Source of the DNA: Purshia tridentata
Lineage: Eukaryota; Streptophyta; Magnoliopsida; Rosales; Rosaceae
Assembly: GCA_003254885.1 (NCBI GenBank)
Contig: QANT01005191.1
Coordinates: 18,468-82,467 of the forward strand
DNA length: 64,000 nt
Direction: 5' to 3'
A program made the position numbers and the translations under genes. Positions 26,086 through 38,000 of the stretch are shown here, one piece after another; positions within the stretch are counted from its first letter, which is position 1, and each line of letters begins with the position of its first letter. The notes beneath the pieces are model-generated. The model was not told where the DNA came from, ran no database searches, and saw only the letters and a program-made list of their open reading frames with translations.

Positions 26086-26371
26086 AGGTGGGCCCCAACA
26101 CGTAGACATGGCCGGATAAGAGGCAGGCATGTGGGGTTTGGTGACCGCCATGTCAACGTAGCAAAGGGGTATGGACTATGGGATGGGGAGGGTAAGGAGA
26201 GTATATTTCGCGTCAGCAAACCACGCGGCTGTTTTCGGGTAACTGTGTTGGCCATGGACAGCGATGGAGCGCCGGCCCACCTGGCAGTTTCTACTGTTGC
26301 AGGCCTTACACGTGAGTCATTCATTCGGTCAGATGCCTCCATATTGCACTAATAAAAGAGAATTATAAACG

Positions 26372-27898
26372 CCAAAGAATCTCTCATGTTTTTCTAATCC
26401 ACCCTAAACCCACATTTCATCATACCCCTTTTAATTTATTCTATTTTATTTTGGTTCCTCGCGATCTCCTCCCATTAATTATTCATGCACACATTTTTCA
26501 ATTTCGGGTCAGTTTGGGACTTGGGATGGATGACTAAATCGTAGCAAACTCCATATGAACAATGCTACACGAAATTGTACAAGAAATATATTAAAAAACA
26601 TATCAAATACGTCTTTGAGAAAACTCCAAATTTTGCCACCCAAGTAACTAATTTTCATAGACTTTTTTCAATCACTAATTTGCATTACGCACACAACATG
26701 ATGAAATTATACAGTTGTAATAAAATTGTGTGGCGTGTACCAAGAACCACGCCACCTTTTCTGGATGGTCTTGAAGACTGAGAGCTAGTTTGGTTGTTTA
26801 GTTGGTGTCAAAATTTGGAAGCATATGGACTCTCAAATTTTCCATGACTTCTTAATATATATATTTATAGTCAACAGTCAAATTGGGGTGAAAGAGAGTT
26901 TGAAATATTTGACGGATAGAGATGGAAGTGAATTGAATACCCTCCACATCTTCTATATGTTTTGCTTTATGGGTTAGCCAGTTAGGTTAATTTTCATGGA
27001 AAAATAAGCTTTAAAGACCTTGACTTCTCAACAACTATATATCTCTAGCATGGTTGCAAAAGAAAGGGACATGTAGAGATTTTATTTTCAATTATTTTTT
27101 CAGTCATATATATATATGTTATATAATATAATGGGGACCACCATCAATATTAGGCTAAGTTAGGCTTACTTCACTTTTAATTTGTATATAATAATCCTAC
27201 ATCGATCTGACCAATGTCTTGCTCTGAATTAATCAAACATGCATATAAGGCTGTCCCTGTTTGTGTTTCACAAAATTGAGATAAAGGGATAAGTTTGTTT
27301 TAAATATATTTAGCTATACATAGCTAAAATTAAAACATATCCATCTTTCATGGGCATGGGCATGAGCATGAGCATATATATCGCTAAATTTAATTAAAAC
27401 ACAAGTATATATCTATATATATATATATATCATGGGCTGCTACAGAGTGTACATATATTTTAGTTATCAGTTATCACAAGCACATACATTATTGAGGCCG
27501 GTTTTCAAACCTATATACAAAGTTTTTGTTGGTATCCGCTCGAACCATGCACATGTACATTGGTATCAGTTGTGTACACGCTTCAAAGTTTGTCAAAATG
27601 AGTGGTAAAAATAAAAATAAAATCAAAATTAAAACAAATTGAAAGAACAAATAAAAAAAGCAACACTAAAAGAGGAGAAAAAAAAATTTTTTTTTTATAT
27701 TTTTAACAAATAATTTTATAATTATTTTTATTTTAATCATTCTACTTTAAAACTAACGGATGTTTAACTTAAATTGACGGAGTAGTCTCATTTAACGCTT
27801 AAGTCAAGTTTTAATCATGACGGATGTACATTTAAAGTTAAAGTCGTGATTTGACTCCGCTACCAAAATTGAAATCCTTTGGGTATATTTTTCTCTTA
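26372..27898. other. Intergenic spacer between GH3 and its decayed copy
   Basis: AT-rich DNA with a short AT microsatellite near 27410-27430. No coding or structural feature recognised. Confidence 0.5.
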
Positions 27899-29330
27899 AT
27901 AAAATGATTGTTTCAAAGATAGGTTTGGTGATTTACATCTCAGTTTTTAAGTATTTGTAAAAATGACTCAAAAAGAAAACATTAAATGACTGATTTGTTC
28001 AAACTTCACAATAAGCTCAAATTATTGTCCATCTCAAATCAAATGAATTAGCAAACTTTCACAAAATTCAGCAAAAACTTAATAAGATTATATTATTGAC
28101 ATGTCCAATTAATTAAGAATGCCTTAATTATATTTTTTCATGAACTTTACCTTGCATTAATTGAATCAACCTATATGTCAAAAACCCATTTATTCTTTTT
28201 TGTTTGGTAAGGATGGTAGCTAAGTAATAATGATATCCATTGAATAGATATGTTCAAAAAGCTAGTGATCACTACGAAAGCAACCATTCAATGAACAAAA
28301 CATGATCATGAAAAAGTTACATATTCTTCTTTCCACAAGTTAATTGAACCGAAATACAAAACCTGACCCTGAAACGTCCTATCCCAACATACACTTTTTT
28401 CATATAACTTTCCACATAAACTTACTCTGCTCTGATCGAAATATCCAACACTAAAATTGAAAAACGAAAAAAGATGTAAAGTAAGGACCACCACATTGTT
28501 GACTTATATGAAATTTACTGTCTCTTTTCTAGGGTTCAATGCGGTAAAGATGGGCTAAAATTGTGGACCAACTTGGGAAAAACATAAAAGTAATGGTGCA
28601 TTTAACACTTAAATTATATATAATTAAACTTACAGGTTCATTACTGGCATGAGGAGGTTGTAGAGTAACTGACGGATCCAGCTCCTCTTGAATCATTGGC
28701 ATAAGCTTCCTCTCACCCGCTCAAGCCTCAGAGTTGCAATTTCCCATGAACCACAAATTAGTAAATGATTTAACAAGAATTCAAAACCAAACAATTTAAT
28801 ATAGTGATTATTTGATGGAATAATTAATCATTTAATCATATGGTGAGGAATTCAAATATGGGATGAGCTGACAAAATGGGAAACGATCCTCTGAATTTCG
28901 GGCTGGAAGTCCTGGTATGCAATCATTGAGAGTTTGGATTCGAATGTTTTGTGGCCGATGGTGCCGTCGAGTTTATACCGTTTCAGGTACTCGGTCAGCC
29001 AACACCCGCTCTTGAACGGCGTCGGCTTTTCGAGTGGTTTCTTCAAGGAAGGTGACGAAGGGGGAGAAGTGGAAAAGTAAAAATGGAAATGCTGTCTGGG
29101 GGAAGAGGGACATGGTGGGCCCCACAACACGTAGACATGGCCGGAGAGGAGGCAGCAATGTGGGTTAGGCGACCGCCATGTCAGCGTAGCACAGGGGTAT
29201 GGGATGGGGTAAGTAACTGTGTTGGACATGGACAGCTATGGAGTGCCGACCCACCAGCAGTTTCTACTGTTGCAGGCCTTACTCATACTGCAAAGTACGC
29301 TGCACTAAAAGAGAATTATAAACGCCAAAT
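27899..29330 (-). pseudogene. Decayed, internally deleted tandem copy of the GH3 gene
   Basis: This block aligns with 23105-26375 in the same orientation. It keeps the 3' flank and last ~45 bp of exon 3 (28513-28562), then jumps to intron 2 and exon 2 (about 28612-28740), intron 1, part of exon 1 (28850-29040) and upstream promoter DNA (29042-29330). About 1.35 kb of exon 3, including two of the three nucleotide-binding motifs, is missing. The exon 1 start codon is deleted, the exon 1 donor is lost (ACCT became ATAT at the junction), the exon 2 acceptor reads AA instead of AG, TCA became TGA in the SSGTSAG motif, and a 2-bp deletion shifts the frame in exon 2. It cannot encode a working enzyme. 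Confidence 0.92.
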
Positions 29331-31778
29331 TCGTAATGACCTTCTTTGTGTGTTGTTCGTATCTTATCATTAATTAGCATATAATTAAGCACATACTTCT
29401 TATCTTCAATACTTCAGTCGGATAATGAGGCCAATAAAGTTAATTGGGAATAAGAATATTAACCTACATGTGCAGATTGTACCTACCTATTTAGTAACAA
29501 TTTTTTATAGTACATGCATTTATCATATTCTTCACTACCTCAGATTGTCTGTGTTACTAAAATTAGAGTTATAATGAGTTCTAAATCACTACATGCGATA
29601 AATTCTTAATATTTTCTTATCAAATTGTGTGACATATTATGTTGTTAAGATATTATTAATTTAAATCATTGTTATTCGGCAAATTATTATTTAAATGTAC
29701 ATATGTGGTACAACTAGCTTGATGGAATTGACAATATAATTTGTAATTGGTTTGGCAATGAAACATTACCCTCTAGATCCATGTTAATGTTTTCAACAAC
29801 ATAATTCCCGCGTTTGTGAGACCATTAGCGGCTTGGTTGGGCAACAATGTGTACTTGCATAAATAAATAATTAAGTAAGTCCCAAGTGTAAGAGATCATA
29901 ATTAAAGAGAATTTTGAAAGAAATTAAATTCTTGGTTTGTAATGTTGGGCAGAAAAAATTATTGTTTTGTGTACAAGTTGGACGACAACACCCCAAGTAC
30001 AGCATCAAAGATCAAGAACTATTAATACGTTTCTTCTAATTAATTAACTTAATTCCAGCCTTGGGCTGCTCAATTAATTACTTAACTATTACAAAGTTTT
30101 GAGATGCTTCTGACTAGGAAGCTTGCATGATGCTTGTGATCCATCTTTTGTTGGCAACTAATTAATTAATCTTGTAGACAAAGTTACAAACTCCATTTGG
30201 TTGACATTAATCCTGTTTTCCGTACTGATATAGAATACCCAAAATAAAGAACAATATTTGGGTCACTCTTTAGGGGTATCTCAAGGTCACCCACCTCCTA
30301 AAACTACAATTTCGGTAATGTTGATGCATGATCGAAACCATTGACTTTTTAGATCACCTATTATAGATCATCGCTGCAAAAAATCAAATTAATCAGAAAT
30401 CATTTAGTTACATAATTGTTATGTATTATATAAAATAAATAAATAGTTTCCAATTAAAGAGTGATTTTTTTGATAAACCGTTGATTTTTTTTATTTAACT
30501 GGCAACAGTTATATAATCAAACGATTTTCGATTGAGTTAGTTTTATGCAAAAATGATTTATAATAAGTGATTTAAAAAGTGAACGGTTCTGATCATACAT
30601 CGGCATTGTCAAAATTATGATTTGAAGAGGTGAAATGACCTTTAGGTACCCCAAGAGGTGACCCACATATTGTTATAGAAGAAAAAGGGTGATTAGTAGG
30701 TGATTTTTGAAGTTCTTACAAGCACGAATCATTTTTGTACAGAATTTATATGAAACACTTTGAAAATGGAATAGCAAAATTATTATTATTTTTTAATAAG
30801 AGAATGACAGACGAATGTTTCAAACTTGTACAAGTAATGCTTCTGAATTAGTCATTGTGGTCGGTTATTACAATAATATATAGCTGGAAACACATAAAAA
30901 TTGATTAGACTTAAAATCATAAAATTCAATCATATTTCATATCATATCGTAATGACCACAAATATATATATACATCCAACCGACTTTTTGCCCGTACAAA
31001 CTAATTATTAATTGAACTACGGAACACACACTTCATATCCTATTGCCCGTTCGTTAATTATAATTTATAAATCTCTATTAGTATTACTTAAAGTTCCAAC
31101 TTGATCTTAACTCTTAAGTCTCATTTAAAACTAAAACATTATTTTGATAATCATTTAAACTAAAAATTAGCTAAACATTATGTAAATTCGCTTTGTCAGG
31201 AGTGTAGAAGATGTAATTTGTACTACTTTGCTAAAAAAAAGAACAGACCAAGACCACTTTATCTCACTTCATACTTATAATTTAAAGCTGAAATATATTT
31301 GCTTTAAAAAATATTATTAATTTGCTCCATATTAAGTCACATGACTAATCATATCATCTACAAAAATGGGACTAATGTAGATATTTATTAACAATACATA
31401 TCATAACAAGAAATCTGAAGTATACCTCTCAAATTAATTAGCAATAAAAAGAGATACTTAAGACTCATATATATAATTATTTATGCAAATTATTAATTTT
31501 TATTGTATAACAATACATTCTACATTATCACACCGTAATTTAAAATATAATATGAGAAAACATTATCTTATAATCAAAATATTTTTTTAATATTATTGAA
31601 TGTAGACATAAAGTGTGAGATGGGCCCAAGGAATAATACTCTTTGAATATAAAGTTATAACTTATAAGAGTGGATTAGTAGTCACAAAGTGGAGCAAACG
31701 TGATACTAATAAGGAAGGGTGGCGGAAGGTGAAAACCAGCAATTTGTATTTTGCTGAATGCTGCCTCACGATTTGACT
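29331..31778. other. Gene-free AT-rich region containing a large MITE
   Basis: Apart from the long-inverted-repeat element at 30250-30673, I see no coding region or recognisable RNA gene here. Confidence 0.5.
30250..30673. mobile_element. MITE with about 170-bp terminal inverted repeats
   Basis: The left arm starts AACAATATTTGGGTCAC and the reverse complement of the right arm starts AACAATATGTGGGTCAC. Matching continues imperfectly for about 170 bp, including TTAGGGGTATCT / TTGGGGTACCT, ATGCATGATCGAAACC / ATGTATGATCAGAACC and CATTGACTTTTTAGATCACC / CGTTCACTTTTTAAATCACT. The long arms around a short centre and the absence of coding capacity fit a foldback MITE. A shorter relative lies at 41748-41913. 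Confidence 0.8.
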
Positions 31779-31816
31779 ACAAAGTCAAAAGTCAAAAGTC
31801 AAAAGTCAAAAGTCGT
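31779..31816. repeat. AAAGTCA tandem tract (W-box core array)
   Basis: A 7-bp unit (AAAGTCA) is repeated about five times in tandem. Each unit contains GTCAA, the reverse complement of the WRKY-binding core TTGAC. The tract lies about 1.5 kb upstream of the presumed first exon of the HAT3.1-type gene. Confidence 0.8.
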
Positions 31817-31890
31817 CCGTGTAATAAAATAAGTCTGCACGTGAAAGTTTTTTAAGCCAGTATAGCGCACTGCGCACACCCGGCGTCAAG

Positions 31891-32056
31891 GAAACATCCT
31901 CGTCGCCAATTCACGTGGGACAAACGGTGCCGGTCTAACATGCGCACACCGGTTTCCTAACTACTTTCCGGCCGAAACATCCTCGTCGCCAATTCACGTT
32001 GGACAAAAACGGTGCTGGTCTAACATGCGCACACCGGTTTCCTAACTACTTTCCGG
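31891..32056. repeat. Two tandem copies of an 83-85 bp unit, GC-rich for the region
   Basis: Unit 1 begins GAAACATCCTCGTCGCCAAT at 31891 and unit 2 begins with the same bases at 31974. Both contain ATGCGCACACCGGTTTCC and end CTACTTTCCGG. Unit 1 carries TCACGTGGGA with a CACGTG G-box; unit 2 reads TCACGTTGGA and has a 2-base insertion (ACAAAAACGG). No coding frame. Confidence 0.9.
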
Positions 32057-32744
32057 TTCCAGTCAACTCTTACTCTGCAATTTCTTTATCTGGTCCAAAG
32101 GTTACAGCTAGCCAACTGAGCTAGGGCATGAAATCCCTCGATTCTTAATTTCTTAGACAATTTATTATATATTAAATTCCAGTAAATTTAGATGTTTACC
32201 AACACTTAACACATGTATAACAGTTTAAGCTAGATTGTATCATATTTTACTATTATATTACTGGGACTTATAAATAACTAGAATTACAATCACGCGTAAA
32301 ACAAATGTTTATTTGAGGTTACAGATGCTACAAGGCTTTGGCTTAATAACAGTTGGGAACAGTTACCAACTCTATTTAAAAAGTGACATGTGTTATATTT
32401 GTTAACCATAGTTAATTTGTAAAATAAATGCAATTAAATATTTACATTATCTTTAAAATTATGTTAATCTACAAAGAGAACATTTAAATTAAAATGAATA
32501 TAGATATGACATTTTCAAGGAATTAATTTTGCTAACCAAATGAGAGGCCTTTATTGAGTGTAGTAGGCAATGATCATGGCTTACATTGAGTGTAGTTAGG
32601 TTTTCTAATGTTTTAAGTCTTTTAATATCAATTTATATTTGGGTAGAATTAGAAATTATTTTTTTATTAAAGTGTTGGGCATAGAAATAAAAAAGTTGGG
32701 TCTAAATAGCAGCACCATACCCTAGGAGTTTTAATTGGCTAGAA

Positions 32745-32958
32745 TATTTCGACCACTCTGAATCACTAAGTTAATTATCTTTGAGTCATTCAATAATAGT
32801 CTACCGAAATGTTTATGTTATTTCGGTGGCCAACTACTGAACTCTTTTATATATTTGTACCATTTGATAATAGTCTACCAAAACAATATAAACATTTCGG
32901 TAGACTATTGTAAAATGACCAAAGAGTTGTCAACTTAATAATTCAAGATAGTCGAAAT
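32745..32958. mobile_element. Inverted-repeat element with about 82-bp arms (MITE-like)
   Basis: The left arm (32745-32827) contains AATAGTCTACCGAAATGTTT. The reverse complement of the right arm (32877-32958) contains the same 20 bases, and both begin ATTTCGAC. The arms match imperfectly along their length around a ~50-bp centre. It lies about 350 bp upstream of the presumed first exon of the HAT3.1-type gene. Confidence 0.7.
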
Positions 32959-33259
32959 AGCCGGGCCTTTTAATTTCGGTAGCTCACACTTTCTTTTTTT
33001 AGAAACTTTAGAAGTCTTCCAGGTAGAAGAGATTAGAGGCCCTAGGTGGCCTATTATAGGCTGTATACCGGCCCGTGATTAATTTCATACAGGCTGAGCC
33101 CATACAATAATTGAGCCTAATCAAATAATGGTCTCAACGCCAAACGAAAACAAAGCATTTTCTTCCGTGACAATCCATGCATGCAAACAACAAGGAATTA
33201 TCATCAAGGCCCAAGGCTCAGGCGCAAAATAGCGCGGAAAGGCTGAGAGGCGCAACGGT

Positions 33260-35086
33260 GGCCCAGATTTATAGAGCACTGTGTTGAATGAGAACCGCTT
33301 GTTTTCCATCGGCGGTGTTAACAAGTATCGGGAACAAACACAACCACACAAAAAGATCCAAAACCCTCCCTCTCTCTCCTCAACTGTGCTTCCAATTGCG
33401 GTGGAAACTACTAGATTCACCAGCTACGCACACAAGGTAACTTTTTAATATAAATAATATATATTTAATGAAAAATTAGGTTTCTGAAAAACAAGTCTCA
33501 ACCTTTAAGTTTTCTTCTTCTTCTTCAATGTAATTATTGTTGAAGAAGTTATCTAAGGTGAGTTGCCGAATTCTTTTTGAAATTTCCGTAGCTATTTAAT
33601 TTCTGTTAACTGAGCCAAGTGAGCTCAGCTGCGGATAAGTGGACGTGGTTTCCTTTTTGTTTTCTTTCTATGGTATTTGTCGGCAACCAAACAGAGTTTA
33701 TGAGCTACAATGTTTTGATTATGTATATATATATATATTTTTTTTTTTGTGTTGGAAATGGGCTTTTTACGGTGCTAGCTCATAGTGTAGGAGCTGGAAA
33801 TATGAATTTACGTATTGAAATCACCCAGCTAGATTAAGAGTTTGGACATTGAATGTTGAGTTTTGTGTCATCAATTTCACTGTTAAAGCTATATTTCTTT
33901 TGTGTATTGTTTTTATTTGTTTATTTATCAACTCTCAGTCTATGAGATTCGAACTCAGACAAACTCCGACAAAGGGAGACTGGGTGTCTAACTAGACGAA
34001 ATGGTCTTTTGTATATTGTTTTTGAATGATAACATATATTTACTTGTTTTACTTCTTATTAAACCCTATGTGTCTTCTGCTTATAAATATGAGTTATTCT
34101 CTGATTTAAATAAGAACCTGTTTTTAACTGTTAAATTTGATATAGACGACTGAGACACATAATAGGTGAGATACATCTCAACCATTCATATATGATGTAA
34201 TGGCTGAAAAAATAGGTCCTCAATTAAGGACACAAAATCATTCATACATGCATGTAAACTTATGTAGGAGAGTAGTTTCCGAGATGCATTTCAAATGTAC
34301 ATTCTTAGTGACATTCATGTGTCGAATAAGCTGAACCTAACAAAATTAGGACAAGTGATAAAAGGCTATCAGACTGGGTTGCATAATCTTTGTCCCATAT
34401 GCAAGCTGTTTGGAGTTACTGTGGCAACTTTGTGTGGGTTGCAATGAGAGTACAAGTTAGAAAATTAGAACCATGAGAGTACAAATCAGACAACAGATAA
34501 TGAACCATGAAGACTAACAATGAAATGGGTTGCAATGAGAGTACAAGGTAGAAAATTATAGGACATAAGAAGTGATGAAAAAGCAGGAGAGAACTTTGTA
34601 AGTGCTAAAAACTGGCCACACTATCTGTTGTCTGATTTGACCTTTTATTTAGGAGGATGAAAAATGTCTTCTTTCTTTTTCTTTCCACCTCCCACACCCA
34701 CCACCCCCCCCTCCTTCCCTTCTAATTAATGGGGGAGGGTGTTATTCTTGATGTCCATTTAGCAATTTTATAATCTTTTCACTCTGCTGCAGGTGTATGG
34801 TGTACATTCAATGCAAGAACATCAGAAGTAGTTGCATGATTGAAAATTCTTTTATGCATTGTCGATTTTGGGGTGAGACTTATTAATGCAAAGTTGGATT
34901 TTTGTTGTATGTTAAAAATTAATAATTGTTAAATACGATCAGATAGCAGACAGGAGATGAGGTATTGATCAGTTATTAGCTGCATTAGTTATTTGAATAA
35001 CATTATAAATAAGACCATTTCCTTGGCCAAGTATCAAACCGTTAGAGTTACGGATTTTTATCCCTGTATAGTCTTTCCATCTTAAT
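33260..35086 (+). promoter_or_regulatory. Presumed 5'UTR exons and introns of the HAT3.1-type gene, with a short uORF
   Basis: Good donor sites end possible leader exons at 33436 (CACAAG|GTAACT) and near 33559 (TCTAAG|GTGAGT). An acceptor at 34791-34792 (CTGCTGCAG) opens a possible leader exon 34793-34872, which holds a seven-codon uORF (ATG 34811 to TAG 34831). Leader exon structure is inferred from splice-site quality and the distance to the main ATG at 35087. Confidence 0.4.
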
Positions 35087-38000
35087 ATGGTTGATGCTGC
35101 ACAACTGGATATTCCTCCAGAACATGTGAGCAGGCAAAATGTAACATGCCAAGAAGAAAGTACATCAGGACAGATGCATGGAATTGGTTCTGGAAATCGA
35201 TGTAGTGAACCAACCAAACAAAACATTAGCTGTGACGTTGTTCAAAATGAGCTACAGGAAAGTACATCAGGGCAGATACATGAAATTAGCTCTGAAAGTC
35301 AATGCAGTGAACCAACCAAACAAAACATTGGCTGTGAGGTTGTTCGAAATGAGCTACTGGAAATCTGCAAAGCATCCAACAATGCTGACGAACTATTGCA
35401 ATCATTCTCTGAAAATGTGACTGAGAATTCTTATCCTGAACAATCAGGACTGCTTCTTGAAGATGTGAGCAAGAGTAGTCAAAGCGGTTCTGGAAATGCT
35501 TTTACCAAACCAACAGCAGAGGGACATCATTCCAGCTCGGAACACATACAAAATGAACCGTTGCAATCCTCAATTGCAGTATCTAGTTGCACTATTAATG
35601 ACCAATTGCAACCATTTCCAGGAAATGTGACCAAGAATTCTCTTACTGAACTGCTGCCTCATGAAGATCTGGGTGTGAATTGTCAGACTAGTGAAACTTC
35701 ATGCTCTGAGCAAATGTCATTGGAACAGATAATTGATTTTGGTTTTGGAACTTCATCTAGTGAACCAGCAGAAGAAAAGCACCCTTTCAGCTCTGATTTT
35801 GTACAAAATGAACCATTACAAACCATTATTCCGGTTCCCAGCTTTGGTGGCAATGAACAAGTCCAGTTGAGTAGTGAAAATGTGAACACGGCTTCTCATA
35901 ATGAACAATTACGACTGCCTCCTGAAGATGTGAGAAAGAGTAGTCAAAACGGTTCTGGAAATGCTTTTACCAAACCCACAGCTGAGGGACATCAACACAT
36001 ACAAAATGAGCTGTTGCAATCCTCAATTGTAGTATCTAGTTGCACTAGTAATGACCAATTGCAACCATCTCCAGTAAATGTGACCAAGAATTCTCTTACT
36101 GAACGATTGGAACTGCCTCATGAAGAGCTGGGTGTGAATTGTCAGACTAGTAAAACTTCATGCTCAGACAAAATGTCGCTGGAACAGATAAATGATTTTG
36201 GTTTTGGAACTTCATCTAGTGAAGCAGCAGAAGAAAAGCATCCTTTAAGCTCTGATTTTGTACAAAATGAATCATTAAAAACCATTACTCTGGTACCCAG
36301 CTGTGGTGGCAATGAACAGGTCCAGTTGATTAGTGAAAATGTGAACATGACTTCTCCTAAGGAACAATCGGGACTGCCGCCTGAAGATGTGAGCAAGACT
36401 TGCCAGACTGACAAAACTTCATGCTCTCAGCAAACTACATTAGAGCAGATCAATGAATTTGGTACTCGAAGTGTACATAATGAACCATCAAAACTTAAAG
36501 ATCATGCTGGCTCTGTACCGCCCCAGAGTGATGAAGTTAAAGCTAGCACTGCAGTATCCAGGTTTGTTGTTTTTGAACTATCGGGCCCTTCTATTGAAGC
36601 TATGACCAACAATTCTCCTATTGGACATTTGGAACCTCCCCTTGAAGATTCAAGCAAGAGTCCTAGTGGTGAACAAATGGAACCATGGCCAGTAGCTGTG
36701 ACCCAAAATTCTATTCTTGAACAGTCGGAAACACCACCTAAGAATGCATCAAAGGACTCTAGCCAGTTAGGATGTAAGGATATTCAAAACTCAAAATCAA
36801 GAAAGAAGTCTACATCGAGGTCTTTGATTGGCAGCGACAGAGTTCTGCGCTCAAGGACGGAGGAGAAACCTAAAGCTCTTGAATCAAGTAATAATGTTGC
36901 AACTCTTGAATCAAGTAATAGTGTTGCACCTGTAAGTAATGGGGAAGAGAAAAAAAGGAAGAAGAAAAAGAAGAGACAACAGGAGAGAGTCATAGCTGAT
37001 GAATATTCAAGAATCAGGAAACATCTGAGGTATTTGCTGAACCGAATAAGCTATGAGCAATCTCTGATTGATGCTTATTCTGGTGAAGGCTGGAAAGGAT
37101 TCAGGTGCATAAGCTGTACTATACAGTTTTCTTTTTGAAAATAGTCATTATGTAACTTTTACATCTTTAGTTGGTTGCTTTAGTTATGAGATACTAGGGG
37201 AATCAGATGTTTTCATTTCAGAATGATTTAGTCTTGTTGAATACTTGAGAGTGGCCTTGTTTTGGTCTTCAGTTTGGTTTTTTTTAATTTTATTCTTTTT
37301 CAGGTCTATAATTTATCTTGAGGCTTGGCTTCTGACGTTTTTTGTAATGTTGCAGCCTAGAAAAACTAAAGCCAGAGAAGGAGCTTCAACGAGCTACTTC
37401 TGAAATACTTCGACGCAAATTGAAAATAAGAGACCTATTTCAACGTATTGATTCACTATGTGCCAAAGGAATGCTTCCAGAATCTTTATTTGATTCCGAA
37501 GGACAGATTGACAGTGAGGATGTAGGAGAATTTTTCAATTTTGAGTTGTTCCACTCGTTAAGAAAATACTAATTTTCTCCTTGACATTATTTTGTCGTTT
37601 GCATGAGAATAATTTTGTATTTTGTATTTATTATTTCTGTTTATTGGTTCTGAGTTCTGATTCGTTTTCATTTGTTGTGTAAAGAATAATTTTATTTTGG
37701 AACTGTAAATCTTGGGCAGATATTCTGTGCAAAATGTGGGTCCAAGGACTTGTCTACTGATAATGATATTATACTCTGCGATGGTGCTTGTGACCGTGGA
37801 TTCCACCAGTTCTGTCTGGAACCGCCACTATTGAGTGAAGACAGTAATGCCCAGGACACTTCCCTTTTTTATTTGTTATTTATGATTCCTTGGTTCCTTA
37901 TTTAATTATTTGTCTTGCAGTTCCTCCTGATGATGAGGGTTGGCTATGCCCCGGATGTGACTGCAAAGTTGATTGCATTGATTTGCTTAATGACTCTCAA

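Noticed and set aside
26056-29373. Similar plus-strand frames at 26056-26352 and 29083-29373 that look like a conserved small gene pair
   Set aside because: They are antisense to the duplicated GH3 promoter DNA; the similarity comes from the segmental duplication and not from coding constraint.
32095-32135. GCCCTAGCTCAGTTGGCTAG on the minus strand, like a tRNA box A
   Set aside because: No matching box B or acceptor stem downstream; probably a SINE head or chance.
35683-36414. Two similar minus-strand frames inside HAT3.1-type exon 1
   Set aside because: They are shadows of the in-frame tandem repeat read backwards.
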